Source: an uncultured bacterium (lineage in GTDB: Bacteria; Bacillota; Clostridia; Oscillospirales; Ruminococcaceae). Taken from it: a DNA stretch of 64,000 nucleotides. The notes under the pieces were generated by a model. It had not been told where the DNA came from. It saw only the letters and a program-made list of their open reading frames with translations, and ran no database searches. Positions 23,721 through 32,793 of this stretch are shown here, one piece after another. Each line of letters begins with the position of its first letter. Within the stretch, counting starts at the first letter, position 1. The stretch is taken from contig CAJMLV010000007.1 of NCBI GenBank assembly GCA_905214345.1, forward strand, positions 1 to 64,000, written 5' to 3'. The translations under genes were made by a program, and so were the position numbers.

Positions 23721-24344
23721 ATGAAAATGAAGAAGCTGTTTGCCGCCCTGTTGGCCATTGCCATGTTCAGTGTGATGGCCCTGCCTGCTTTTGCCGACGC
23801 CAACAGCGACTATCTGGCCGCCGTGAAGGCGTACCAGAATCAGATCGCTGCCCGGGAAGAAGCATACGCAGCTGCCGTCAAGACTTATCAGGCACAGTCC
23901 GCCGCCAAGGCGAAGGCCGAAGGCGAAGCCATCATTGCCGCCGGCAAGGCTGCCCATCAGCAGCAGCTGGCCGCCAACGATGCCATCATGGCGGCCGCCA
24001 ATGCCGCCCACCAGGCGCAGCTGAACAAGAACGCCGCCTATGAGGCCGCCATCAAGGGCTATCAGGCACAGATCGCCGCCCGTGAAGCCGCCTACATCGC
24101 CGCTGTGAAGGCGTACCAGGCCCAGGCTGCCGCTAAGGCGAAGGCCGAAGGTGAAGCCATTATCGCCGCCGGCAAGGCCGCCCACCAGCAGCAGCTGGCC
24201 GCCAACGCCGCCGTGCAGTCCGCTGCCAACGCCGCCAAGGCCCAGCAGCTGAGCAAGAATGCCGCCTATGAGGCCGCCATCGCCGCCTACCAGGCGCAGA
24301 TCGCCGCCCGCGAAGCCGCTTACCTGAAGGCTCTGGGCAAATAA
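23721..24344 (+). CDS. Secreted alanine-rich helical repeat protein, unknown function
   Basis: This 207-residue protein has a Sec signal peptide (residues 1-26, cleavage after LPAFA). The rest is almost entirely two copies of a 76-residue repeat plus a third partial copy. The recurring block YQxQIAARExAY begins at residues 38, 114 and 190. The composition is dominated by Ala, Gln, Lys, Glu and Tyr with no Cys and no Pro after the signal, so it should form long alpha-helices, probably coiled coil. There is no LPxTG, lipobox or membrane anchor, so it should be released or held non-covalently. AAAGGAGGT, a good promoter and a strong terminator imply substantial expression. I recognise no family. 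Confidence 0.8.
   Translation: MKMKKLFAALLAIAMFSVMALPAFADANSDYLAAVKAYQNQIAAREEAYAAAVKTYQAQSAAKAKAEGEAIIAAGKAAHQQQLAANDAIMAAANAAHQAQLNKNAAYEAAIKGYQAQIAAREAAYIAAVKAYQAQAAAKAKAEGEAIIAAGKAAHQQQLAANAAVQSAANAAKAQQLSKNAAYEAAIAAYQAQIAAREAAYLKALGK
23832..24323 (+). repeat. In-frame 228-bp tandem repeat (2.2 copies)
   Basis: Copies begin at 23832, 24060 and 24288 (partial). DNA identity between copies is high in the block coding KAKAEGEAIIAAGKAAHQQQ and lower elsewhere. This fits an old duplication kept in frame or occasional recombination between copies. Confidence 0.85.
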
Positions 24345-24391
24345 GCACCTGTATCCGATGCTCTGAACATTCCCTGATTTGATTCCTGCTG

Positions 24392-24420
24392 CCCCGCGGT
24401 CCCTGCCGCGGGGTCTTTTT
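24392..24420 (+). terminator. Terminator of the repeat-protein gene
   Basis: CCCCGCGG (24392-24399) pairs with CCGCGGGG (24406-24413), followed by TCTTTTT. Confidence 0.85.
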
Positions 24421-24474
24421 CTGTCTGCCCGGTCAGTATACCACACACCGCCCCGCCCGGCCAAACAACCGCAT

Positions 24475-24513
24475 AAAAAACGGCCCCGCGCCGAAAAGAC
24501 GCGGGGCGTTTTC
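24475..24513 (-). terminator. Terminator of the sensor/GH51/cupin operon
   Basis: CCCCGCG (24484-24490) pairs with CGCGGGG (24500-24506). On the minus strand a run of T (24475-24480) follows; the plus side also has TTTTCTTTT, so it may act both ways. Confidence 0.75.
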
Positions 24514-24538
24514 TTTTGGGATGATCTGCGGGAAGGGA

Positions 24539-24883
24539 TCAGACAAAATCCTCCCGCATGGGGGTGAAGATGTCCAGCAGCACGCCCGCTTCCAGGCAGG
24601 TGCAGCCATGAACCACGCCGTCCTGCTTCAGCAGGGTATCGCCGGGGCCCACGTCACGGGTGGTCTCCCCGATGGTGAAGCGGAACCGGCCGGACACCAC
24701 ATAGGTGATCTGGGTGTGGGGGTGGCTGTGCATAGCGCCCACGGCACCCTTCTCAAAGGTATTTTCCACGCACATAACGTCCTTGCTGTATGCCAGCACC
24801 CGGCGCACGACACCCTCACCGGCGGCTTCGGGCAGGGTCTCCCCATGGGGGACCCAAATCTCATTGATATGCTGTTTTTCCAT
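24539..24883 (-). CDS. Small cupin protein, KdgF-like
   Basis: This 114-residue single-domain cupin has motif 1 in MHSHPHTQITYVVSG (His metal ligands) and motif 2 around GDTLLKQDGVVHG. Its length and sequence character resemble KdgF-like cupins, which handle unsaturated uronates in pectin breakdown, but other small sugar-binding cupins look similar. It is the last gene of the operon containing the two-component system and GH51 enzyme, 39 bases after the latter. Its role in sugar metabolism is therefore inferred from context. Confidence 0.7.
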   Translation of the reverse strand: MEKQHINEIWVPHGETLPEAAGEGVVRRVLAYSKDVMCVENTFEKGAVGAMHSHPHTQITYVVSGRFRFTIGETTRDVGPGDTLLKQDGVVHGCTCLEAGVLLDIFTPMREDFV

Positions 24884-24922
24884 CAGAATCGTCCTTTCTT
24901 TTACAGGTATACGGCAACCGGT

Positions 24923-26452
24923 TCAGTCCCGGGGAGCGGGGCTCAGCCGGATCACGTTCCAGGAAGCCTTATGCAGCACAGCCTGCAGGCAATCCCCTTC
25001 CATGGCGGCGTCGGTGCGGGCGATGGGCCGCACCTTCTCGCCGGCGGCGCTGTTTTCAGCCTTCAGGTCGTCGCTTTCCAGCGCCTGCCACTCGGCCACC
25101 CGGTACCCGGCAAAGCCGCGCAGAGAAGCCTGCAGCGGAATGTCGTTGTTCAGGTCGCGGTTGGCGGCAAACACGGTCAGGTCGCCGGTGACTTCGTCGT
25201 GCACCGCCACGGCCACCACCGCGTCCACGGCGCCGTGGTTGGAGGTCTCCACCTTGGGGGACCGCAGCAGCGGCAGCAGGGCACGGCCCCGGCCGTAGCG
25301 GGAAGCCAGCAGGAAGGGGTAGTAGATGGTCTGCCGCCACACCGCGCCGCCGTTGGGGTCGGTCATGATGGGGGCAATGACGTTGACCAGCTGGGCCAGG
25401 CAGGCCATCTTTACACGGTCGGAATGACGCATGAGGGTAATAAGCATCTGGCCCACCAGCAGCGCATCCTCGAAGGTGTAGTGGTCTTCCAGCAGCGGAG
25501 GCGCCACCGTCCAGGGATCGTTGCGCATGCGGTCGTCGTCCTTCTGGTTGGAGTGGTACCACACGTTCCATTCGTCAAAGCTGAGGTTGATCTGCTTGCT
25601 GCCCCGCTTTTTGGCCTGCACAAAATCGCAGGCCGACACCACGCTGCGGATAAAGGCGTCCATATCGTCGGAATAGGCCAGGAAGTCCTGGGTATCGCCC
25701 TTTTCGTTGCCGTAGTACTGGTGCATGGAGATGAAATCCACGTAGTCGTAGGTGTGTTCCAGGGTCGTGGCCTCCCACTGGGGGAAGGTGGGCATGCCCT
25801 TGTTGGAGCTGCCGCAGGACACCAGCTGGATGCTGGGGTCGATCTGCTTCATGGCCATGGCGGTTTCGGCAGCCAGACGGCCGTATTCTTTCATGGTCTT
25901 ATGGCCTACCTGCCAGGGACCGTCCATCTCGTTGCCCAGGCACCAGTATTTGAAGCCGTGGGGGTCCTTGTGGCCGTTCTTGATGCGCATGTCGCTGTAC
26001 AGGGTTCCGCCGGGATGGTTGCAGTATTCCAGCAGGTTGCAGGCATCGGCGATACCCCGGGTGCCCAGGTTCACCGCCATCATGACCTGGGTATCCGCCT
26101 TGCGGGCCCAGTCGGCAAATTCATCCATGCCGAAGCGGTTGGTTTCCAGGGTACGCCAGGCCAGGTCCAGACGGGCGGGGCGCTTGTCCACCGGGCCCAC
26201 GCTGTCCTCCCAACGGAAGTTGGAAACAAAGTTGCCGCCGGGATACCGTACCACCGGCACGCCCAGTTCCCGCACCAGCTGCAGCACGTCCTTGCGGAAG
26301 CCCTGCTCGTCGGCGGCGGGATGACCGGGGCAGTAGATGCCGTCATACACGGCGCGGCCCAGGTGTTCGATGAAGGAGCCATAGATGCGGGGGTCGATAG
26401 GCGCGATGATAAAATCGCGGTCCACCGTCATAACGGCCTGTTTCTGTTCCAT
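24923..26452 (-). CDS. abfA: GH51 alpha-L-arabinofuranosidase
   Basis: This 509-residue cytoplasmic enzyme removes terminal alpha-L-arabinofuranosyl residues from oligosaccharides. The acid/base is E175 in CLGNEMDGPW and the nucleophile is E294 in SFDEWNVWYH. The N-terminal RIYGSFIEHLGRAVYDGIY is typical of the family. There is no signal peptide, and the length is usual for bacterial GH51. It lies 32 bases after the sensor kinase gene, so it shares the operon and presumably its regulation. Confidence 0.93.
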   Translation of the reverse strand: MEQKQAVMTVDRDFIIAPIDPRIYGSFIEHLGRAVYDGIYCPGHPAADEQGFRKDVLQLVRELGVPVVRYPGGNFVSNFRWEDSVGPVDKRPARLDLAWRTLETNRFGMDEFADWARKADTQVMMAVNLGTRGIADACNLLEYCNHPGGTLYSDMRIKNGHKDPHGFKYWCLGNEMDGPWQVGHKTMKEYGRLAAETAMAMKQIDPSIQLVSCGSSNKGMPTFPQWEATTLEHTYDYVDFISMHQYYGNEKGDTQDFLAYSDDMDAFIRSVVSACDFVQAKKRGSKQINLSFDEWNVWYHSNQKDDDRMRNDPWTVAPPLLEDHYTFEDALLVGQMLITLMRHSDRVKMACLAQLVNVIAPIMTDPNGGAVWRQTIYYPFLLASRYGRGRALLPLLRSPKVETSNHGAVDAVVAVAVHDEVTGDLTVFAANRDLNNDIPLQASLRGFAGYRVAEWQALESDDLKAENSAAGEKVRPIARTDAAMEGDCLQAVLHKASWNVIRLSPAPRD

Positions 26453-26484
26453 AAAAATACCTCCTGTTTTGTCTGGAAGCCCGG

Positions 26485-28332
26485 TCAGGGTTTGGGTGGT
26501 TCGGTGCCGGACCCGTCAAAGAAGCAGGCCGGCAGATGGATGGTGATGGTGTTGCGGAAATAGGGGATGCTGGAGAAGGTGATATTGACGTTACCGTAAT
26601 AGCTGTGCAGGCGCTGGTACACATTGTTCAGCCCCACATGCTGTTCCCGGGAACCTTCGGCTCGTTTGGTGTACATGATCTGGCGGGCCCGTTCCACATC
26701 AATGCCCGCGCCGTTGTCAATGACCGAGATGCACAGTTCCGAACCGCTGATCTCGGCACTGATCTCGATATTGGGGGTGATGGGCACCCCGCCGCCGTTG
26801 ATATCAAACCCGTGCTTGAGGGAATTTTCCACCAGCGGCTGCAGGATGCTTTTCAGGATCATGCGGGGGCGCAGTTCGTCCGGCACATTGACCACCATGC
26901 CGATGGGTTTGCTGAACCGGCAGCTCATGATGTCCACGTAGGCCATGACCTGTTCGATCTCGCTTTCCAGGGTATGGATGTTGTTGCCGGCGGACAGGCT
27001 GATGCGGATGTAGTCCCCCAGGTTGGTGATCATCTCGGAAGCGGTCTCCGGACGGTCATTGTACACCTCCATATTGATAAATTCCAGTGTATTGTAGAGG
27101 AAATGGGGGTTGACCTGCTCGGTGAGCATCTGCATTTCGGCGTTGTAGCGTTCCCGTTCCTCGTGTTTGATGGCCTTGAACTGGTGCTGGATGATATGGT
27201 ACATGGAATTGATGGCGGTTTCCAGCTGCCCCAGTTCGTCCTCGGTGGTCAGGCGGGTCTTGCCGTCGTAGGCACGGTGCTCGATCTGCTGCACCGTGTC
27301 CATCAGGCTGCGCAGAGGGCGGGTGACCACCACCGAGATCAGCATGCAAACGCCGGTAATGACCAGGATACAGGTCACAGCCAGAATCTGCATCAGATCC
27401 ACCAGGGAATCCGTGCCGTCCAGGAAGGTGCTCCGGTCCACCACGTTCACCACGTACATGCCGCTGTACTTCACTTCCGACACAAACACATACAGATCGT
27501 GGTACTGGAAATAGGTACTGCCTTCCTCAATGGCGCTGCGCAGCTTCTCGGTCAGGTCTTCATCGGTTGCCTTTTCGTACCGGGGGTCCTCGGCGGACAT
27601 GCTGAGGTTGACCCCGTTGGAATCCACCAGGAACAGGTCCCCTTCGGAGCTGTCGTCACAGCACAGTTCCAGGTAATCGGCCACGCTGTCGGCATCCAGC
27701 AGAATGTACAGCAGCAGGTCGCTTTCTTCCAGGTCATCGCTGATAAGCATGTACTGATAGCCGTTGATGCGCAGGGGAATGACCATAGGGATCACCGCGC
27801 CCCGGCTCTGGAAAGGGCTTTTATCCGCCGGCAGAATGGTGATCCCTTCCACCGTGCTCAGGTCGTAGCCCAGGGTATATTCGTCCCGGGCAATATTCAG
27901 CCGGAACACATAGGAGGAAAAGACCATGGGGCTGTTGCCCTTGTTGTCGGTCCGGGTCAAAACCGCCCCCTGTACCAGACCGCTGGTGCGCATAAAGTCG
28001 TTCAGGTCGCCCTGCACGTCGTTGTTCACCACAGTATAGTCGTCTCCATCGCTGTTGATGATGTCGACGCACTTTTCCCGGAAACTCTGCAGGGCGATAT
28101 GGCTGACCAGCCGCTGCATCATATCCTCGTAGGTATCCGAGAATTTGGTGGCGGCGGAGTTGGTATCTCCGTTGCCCTGGGCCACGGCTTTATCGGCCAG
28201 AAAGGCGTTGAAATACATGTTCAGCGCCAGCATGGCACAGACAAAGATCAGCAGGATGGGCAGAGCGGTGTCCAACCATATCTTATAGGCCAGTTTGGTT
28301 TCAAATACTCTGGCCAGGCGACGCAGCAACAT
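26485..28332 (-). CDS. yesM: YesM-type sensor histidine kinase
   Basis: This 615-residue membrane kinase has a membrane helix near residues 15-37, a large extracytoplasmic sensor region (about 40-290), a second helix, a HAMP-like linker and a His_kinase domain. The phospho-acceptor is H410 in QVNPHFLYNTLEF. The C-terminal ATPase has SLKHGF and DNGAGI. The ATG at 28332 has GGAGG seven bases upstream. Such kinases usually sense oligosaccharides and work with YesN-type regulators. The partner lies 20 bases upstream. Confidence 0.9.
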   Translation of the reverse strand: MLLRRLARVFETKLAYKIWLDTALPILLIFVCAMLALNMYFNAFLADKAVAQGNGDTNSAATKFSDTYEDMMQRLVSHIALQSFREKCVDIINSDGDDYTVVNNDVQGDLNDFMRTSGLVQGAVLTRTDNKGNSPMVFSSYVFRLNIARDEYTLGYDLSTVEGITILPADKSPFQSRGAVIPMVIPLRINGYQYMLISDDLEESDLLLYILLDADSVADYLELCCDDSSEGDLFLVDSNGVNLSMSAEDPRYEKATDEDLTEKLRSAIEEGSTYFQYHDLYVFVSEVKYSGMYVVNVVDRSTFLDGTDSLVDLMQILAVTCILVITGVCMLISVVVTRPLRSLMDTVQQIEHRAYDGKTRLTTEDELGQLETAINSMYHIIQHQFKAIKHEERERYNAEMQMLTEQVNPHFLYNTLEFINMEVYNDRPETASEMITNLGDYIRISLSAGNNIHTLESEIEQVMAYVDIMSCRFSKPIGMVVNVPDELRPRMILKSILQPLVENSLKHGFDINGGGVPITPNIEISAEISGSELCISVIDNGAGIDVERARQIMYTKRAEGSREQHVGLNNVYQRLHSYYGNVNITFSSIPYFRNTITIHLPACFFDGSGTEPPKP

Positions 28333-28352
28333 GTATTCCCTCCCCTCGGGGT

Positions 28353-29918
28353 TCAGCCCTGATTTCCGCACTGATTCTGGTATTCCGACGGTGTCATGCC
28401 GGTTTCGTTCTTGAACGCCCGGGAAAAGGAGCGGTAATCCTGGTAGCCCGTGCGGTAGGCGACCTCACTGATATTGGCCACCCTTGCCTTGAGCATCTGC
28501 TTTGCGTAGGTCATGCGGACCTGCAGCAGATAATCCCGGAAGGTGACCCCCGTCTTATCCTTGAAATAGATGGCAAAATAGGTTTCGCTCAGGTTGACCT
28601 GGGCCGCCACATCCTTGGCTTTCAGGTTGCTGCTGAGGTTGTTGCGGATGTATTCCTTGGCGATGCGGATGGTGCGGTTTTCGTCGCCGGTCAGATCATC
28701 CAGCATCTTGCTGTACCGGGCAAAGGCCCCCACCAGCCAGTCGCACATTTCCCCCACCGTATTCAGCGAGTTCAGCTCGTCGTAGGAGAAGGGGAACTCG
28801 ATCTTCTTGTCCGGCTGGCTCATCTGCACCTGTTTCTGGGCGGTGAGCAGCAGGTACATGCACATGCCCACCACAAAGCTGGGCGGCGGTTCGCCCCCCA
28901 CCAGCAAGGACTGGAAAAAGGCCTCGCAGTAGGTGCGGATGGCCGGCAGGTCATTCTGCAGGATGGCAATGGTCAGGGGACCAAAATCTATGTTTTCCTG
29001 GGTAAATGCCGGTGTATAATTGGTGATGAGATTGCTGTCGAAAATATCCTTGTCGGCATCGTAGATGCGGTAGCTGAGGGCTTCCTGGGCGCGGGCAAAA
29101 GAGAGACTGGTCTGGCTGAAGCCCGGGACCACCTTGCCGATACCCACCCGCACATCGTAGGGCGTGCCGTGACGGATCTTCTCAACGCATTGGCGCAGTC
29201 TGTCCAGGAAATCTTCGTCGGCGGTATCCTGCAGGTTGATGATCATGGCAATGCGCTGGTCATCATACACCCAGCATTCCATGGGGCAACCGAAGAACAC
29301 CGCCCCCACCACATTGCGGACCAGTTCCCGCAAAGGCGGCGGATCGGCGGCGGTGGTTTCCAGCTGGAACAGTACCACGCAGTTGGGCGCGTTGGTGATG
29401 GCCAGCTGCAGGGTATCCACACCGGCGGAAGCACTGTTGTATTTTTTCTGCACCAGATGGTTCAAAAACAAGGTACGGGAAGAATCCATCAGCCGGGTGA
29501 TCTCCTGCTCGTCGGCGGCGGCATTCTTCCGATGGGAAAGCACCTCCTGGCACTGCTGCAGCAGGACGGTGCGGAACTCCTCCACATTCAGCGGTTTGAG
29601 GAAATAGGTCTTGACGCCGTAGCGGATGGCTTTCTGGGCGTAGGCAAATTCGCCGTACCCGCTGAGGATCAAAAAGCGGGTGGGCAGATCCTGTTCCCGG
29701 GCGCGGCGGATGACCTCCAGGCCATCCATATCCGGCATATTGATATCCATAATGGCAATATCCGGCCGGAACCGGCACAGATCCTGCAATGCCTGTACCC
29801 CGGTGCCCACGCAGCCGACCACCAGCGCCTGTTCCAACATTCGGGTGACGATGGCCTTCAGGCCCGTTCGGATTGCCTGTTCATCGTCGGCAATCAGGAC
29901 CGTTACTTTCTGGTTCAA
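28353..29918 (-). CDS. yesN: YesN-type response regulator with AraC DNA-binding domain
   Basis: This 521-residue regulator has a receiver domain (VLIADDEQAIRTG, phospho-acceptor in IAIMDINMPDMDG, lysine in FLKPL). A long middle region of YesN type (about 150-400) and a C-terminal AraC helix-turn-helix pair follow (LKAKDVAAQVNLSETYFAIYFK and ISEVAYRTGYQDYRSFSRAFK). I chose the TTG at 29918 because AGGAGG lies eight bases upstream and the receiver begins at once. It is first in its operon and divergent from the sugar importer it probably activates. Confidence 0.88.
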   Translation of the reverse strand: MNQKVTVLIADDEQAIRTGLKAIVTRMLEQALVVGCVGTGVQALQDLCRFRPDIAIMDINMPDMDGLEVIRRAREQDLPTRFLILSGYGEFAYAQKAIRYGVKTYFLKPLNVEEFRTVLLQQCQEVLSHRKNAAADEQEITRLMDSSRTLFLNHLVQKKYNSASAGVDTLQLAITNAPNCVVLFQLETTAADPPPLRELVRNVVGAVFFGCPMECWVYDDQRIAMIINLQDTADEDFLDRLRQCVEKIRHGTPYDVRVGIGKVVPGFSQTSLSFARAQEALSYRIYDADKDIFDSNLITNYTPAFTQENIDFGPLTIAILQNDLPAIRTYCEAFFQSLLVGGEPPPSFVVGMCMYLLLTAQKQVQMSQPDKKIEFPFSYDELNSLNTVGEMCDWLVGAFARYSKMLDDLTGDENRTIRIAKEYIRNNLSSNLKAKDVAAQVNLSETYFAIYFKDKTGVTFRDYLLQVRMTYAKQMLKARVANISEVAYRTGYQDYRSFSRAFKNETGMTPSEYQNQCGNQG

Positions 29919-30318
29919 TCGGCAAACCTCCTGTTTCGGAATTGAGCGCCGCCTTATGCCGGGCATGAACTTTTGATGCAAAGCCCCTGGCAAAGGACAT
30001 CCGGCGGCAGGTGACGAATCAAAAATCTTTGTTTCATGCTGCGGATGTTTTTACCATATCACACCCTCTCGAAAAAAGCAATAATCTGCAATACACTGTC
30101 TTTTAAGCGTTTTTACCAAATTATGTTCCTGTCGTTTGGGTGTTTTGGGCCGTATGACAGCGTTTTTATTGGGAGATGTTACATTTTTAATGAAATGTGC
30201 CCTGTTGCGGGGGATTGCAAAGGGGATAAACTATAGTTGTCAGAACGCGCACCGGCCAGCTTGCTCCGGTGCATCCACCCACAAACCAAAAAGCAAACTA
30301 AGAAGGGAGAACACAAAC
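29919..30318. promoter_or_regulatory. Divergent control region between two-component system and importer
   Basis: This is a 400-base AT-rich gap. Two same-orientation copies of GTTTTTACCAWAT lie at 30047-30059 and 30109-30121, and a looser relative, GTTTTTATTGG, starts at 30162. AraC-type regulators often bind such direct repeats. A weak promoter for the importer may be TTGCGG (30205-30210) with TAAACT (30227-30232). A leader hairpin CACCGG...CCGGTG lies at about 30249-30274. No gene is supported in this stretch. Confidence 0.45.
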
Positions 30319-31731
30319 ATGAAAAAGATCGCGTCCAAGGCAACTGCCCTTGTGCTCGCGGCCGGCATGCTGACCGCCTGCGGCGGTTCCGGCAGCTCCG
30401 AATCCGGCTCCAGCACCAGCACCGCCGCCTCCAACGCGGGCAGTAGCGAAGCCACCGTCATCGAGGTCTGGTCCAACAACCGTCATGACGAAGAGTACAT
30501 GACCAAGATGATCGACGAGTTCAACGCCAGCCACACCGATGTTCAGATCGAGTACACCATCCTCACCGATGACTGGCTCAACTCCATCCAGCTGGCTTTC
30601 CAGGCCAACACTGCCCCGGATGTCATCACCGTTGCGGCTTCCGACCTGCTGCCCCTGAGCGACTACGTCAACGGCGGCATTCTGGAGAGCCTGAGCCCCT
30701 ACATTGAGGCCGACTCCGAATTCCAGACCGTGACCGAAGTGTACGATCATATGTACGAAGGCCTGAACTCCATTGGCGACGACATCTACTGGGTTGCCAA
30801 CGGCGTGCGTTCCGGCAGCCGTATCGAATACAATGTCGACCTGCTGAAGAACGCCGGCTACGACAGCATCCCCTCTACCCTGGATGAACTGGTTACCGCC
30901 TGCAAGGCCGTGACTGATCAGGGCAACGGCAGCGTGTACGGCGTGGGCTTCACCTCTTCCAGCCCCTTCACCCGCTGGCTGGAAGGCGTCGGCGAAATGA
31001 GCGGCGCCACCCACTGGGGCTATGACTACGTCAACGGCGTGTACGACTTCTCCAGCTGGAAGCCCGTTCTGGAATCCGCCGCCAAGCTGTTTGCCGACGG
31101 TTCCGTCCTGCCCGGCTCCGAGACCCAGGGCGTTGACAACAGCCGTGCGCTGTTCGCCCAGGGCGCCTTCGCCGTCTGGGGCAACGCTTCTCAGGAAGCG
31201 GGCGTCTTCACCGACCAGTTCCCCGTGGAATTCGACTGGGGCGTTGCCGAGCTGCCCACCGTTGACGGCACCGTCAAGGGCGCTCTGAGCTGCACTCCCA
31301 ACTTCGGCTTTGCTATGCTGACCAGCTGCGAAGACAAGGACGCTGCTTGGGAAGTCATCAAGTACTTCTCCAGCGAAGAGTTCATGAAGGGCTACCTGGA
31401 AGGCGGCTACACCCTGCCCCTGTCCACCTACATGTCCGACAAGTTCGACACTTCCAAGACCGGCCGTCTGGCTGACTTCGCTCTGACCGAGTACGAAGAC
31501 GTGTATCCCACCCCGCCGTCCGTTGCCATCGAAGGTGACGAATACTATGTCACCCTGTGGAACGCCGTTCTGGGCAACATCACTGCCGATGAAGCTATCG
31601 AAGACCTGAACACTCGTTACAACGAGGCTCTGGAGCGCGGCCTGGCCAACGGCAGCTGCACCCGCGTGGTCATCGAAGACTACGATCCGCTGCATCCGTC
31701 CGCCGGCACCATCACCTACCTGACCGAGTAA
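30319..31731 (+). CDS. Sugar ABC transporter substrate-binding lipoprotein
   Basis: This 470-residue extracellular lipoprotein has the lipobox MLTAC near residue 21, a Ser/Gly-rich linker and a family-1 (CUT1) solute-binding fold. It captures oligosaccharides for the two permeases downstream. GAAGGGAG precedes the ATG. Codon choice has more pyrimidine-ending GCT and GTT codons than the neighbours, which suggests high expression. A strong stem-loop after the stop probably limits read-through. Substrate is unknown; the hydrolases downstream suggest a mannose-, galactose- or fucose-bearing oligosaccharide. Confidence 0.92.
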   Translation: MKKIASKATALVLAAGMLTACGGSGSSESGSSTSTAASNAGSSEATVIEVWSNNRHDEEYMTKMIDEFNASHTDVQIEYTILTDDWLNSIQLAFQANTAPDVITVAASDLLPLSDYVNGGILESLSPYIEADSEFQTVTEVYDHMYEGLNSIGDDIYWVANGVRSGSRIEYNVDLLKNAGYDSIPSTLDELVTACKAVTDQGNGSVYGVGFTSSSPFTRWLEGVGEMSGATHWGYDYVNGVYDFSSWKPVLESAAKLFADGSVLPGSETQGVDNSRALFAQGAFAVWGNASQEAGVFTDQFPVEFDWGVAELPTVDGTVKGALSCTPNFGFAMLTSCEDKDAAWEVIKYFSSEEFMKGYLEGGYTLPLSTYMSDKFDTSKTGRLADFALTEYEDVYPTPPSVAIEGDEYYVTLWNAVLGNITADEAIEDLNTRYNEALERGLANGSCTRVVIEDYDPLHPSAGTITYLTE

Positions 31732-31766
31732 CCTCTGGCGGGGCCGCAGTTAACTGCATGAACCGG

Positions 31767-31816
31767 GAAAGCGCTCCCGCCAGGCCATATCCTGCGCGGG
31801 AGCGCTTTCTTTTCCG
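31767..31816 (+). terminator. Intra-operon attenuating terminator
   Basis: Fourteen-base arms GAAAGCGCTCCCGC (31767-31780) and GCGGGAGCGCTTTC (31796-31809) are followed by TTTTCC. It lies between the binding-protein gene and the permeases. It should give partial termination, and hence more binding protein than permease, and should protect the upstream message 3' end. Confidence 0.75.
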
Positions 31817-31839
31817 GTTTTTTCTAGGAGGTATAGCGA

Positions 31840-32778
31840 ATGAACCAGACCAAAGAACCGACCGCTTCCAAACCGAAATCACGGGGACTGAGCGCCACCA
31901 CCAGCACCAAGGTTGCCACCGTTTTGATGATGTTCCCCGCCGTGCTGCTTCTGTGCGTTGTTTCCATCTATCCGTTTTTGTGGCTGTTCCGCTACGTCTT
32001 TTATGACTACAACGGCATGACGTCCTATTTTTGCGGCCTGCGCAACTTCACCCGCATGTTCGGCGACACCGCCTTCTGGGGCAGTGTGGGCCACACCTTT
32101 GAATATGCCATTCTGAAGATCATCTTCATCATTCCTCTGGCCCTGATCATGGCCGAGCTGATGAGCCAGAAGATCCGGGGTTCCGGCATCTTCCGCGTGA
32201 TCTACTTCATGCCCACCATCATCTCCACCGCCATTTCCGCCATGGTGTTCGGCTTCATCTTTGCGGCGTACAACGGCGTGCTCAACGCCGTGCTGCGGGC
32301 CACCGGCATCATCAGCCAGAACATCAACTGGCTGGGCGATTCCAAAACCGCCATGTGGGCGGTGCTGATCGTGGCTGTGTGGGGCGGCTTCGGTAACTAC
32401 ATGATCTACTTCATGTCCGGTCTGTCCAGCATTCCCCATGATGTGTACGAATCCGCCATGATCGACGGCGCGGGCGGGCTGACCACCTTCTTCCGCATCA
32501 CCCTGCCCATGCTCAGCCCCATGTTCAAGGTCATCATGATGCTGGCCATCACCTCCGCCTTCAAGGATTATGAGTCCATCATGGTCTTGACCCAGGGCGG
32601 CCCGAACAACCGCACCCAGGTTATGTTCCTGTACATCTACCAGCTGCTGTTCGGTACCAGCACTTCCCAGCCCCAGATCGGCTATGCCTGCGTGCTGAGC
32701 CTGATGGCCGCTCTGATCGTCGGCTGCGTGACCGGCCTGTATCTGCTGCTGGCCCGCAAGCTGGACGACGTGATGTAA
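31840..32778 (+). CDS. Sugar ABC transporter permease (CUT1, MalF/LacF type)
   Basis: This 312-residue permease has about six membrane helices and a cytoplasmic EAA-like coupling loop YESAMIDGAGGLTTFFRITLP. A cytoplasmic tail of about 28 residues precedes the first helix. AGGAGG lies ahead of the ATG. No ATPase gene is present in this locus. CUT1 importers of Firmicutes commonly borrow a shared MsmX-type ATPase encoded elsewhere, and that is inferred here. Confidence 0.92.
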   Translation: MNQTKEPTASKPKSRGLSATTSTKVATVLMMFPAVLLLCVVSIYPFLWLFRYVFYDYNGMTSYFCGLRNFTRMFGDTAFWGSVGHTFEYAILKIIFIIPLALIMAELMSQKIRGSGIFRVIYFMPTIISTAISAMVFGFIFAAYNGVLNAVLRATGIISQNINWLGDSKTAMWAVLIVAVWGGFGNYMIYFMSGLSSIPHDVYESAMIDGAGGLTTFFRITLPMLSPMFKVIMMLAITSAFKDYESIMVLTQGGPNNRTQVMFLYIYQLLFGTSTSQPQIGYACVLSLMAALIVGCVTGLYLLLARKLDDVM

Positions 32779-32793
32779 GGAGGGCAACGATCT

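Noticed and set aside
23832..24323. CRISPR-like or minisatellite array
   Set aside because: The repeat is an in-frame coding duplication of 228 bases, with no short repeats and unique spacers.
24923..26452. GH51 gene as a sign of a purely arabinan-degrading locus
   Set aside because: The rest of the locus (GH38, GH2, GH29) points to other sugars, so I did not assign a single arabinan substrate.
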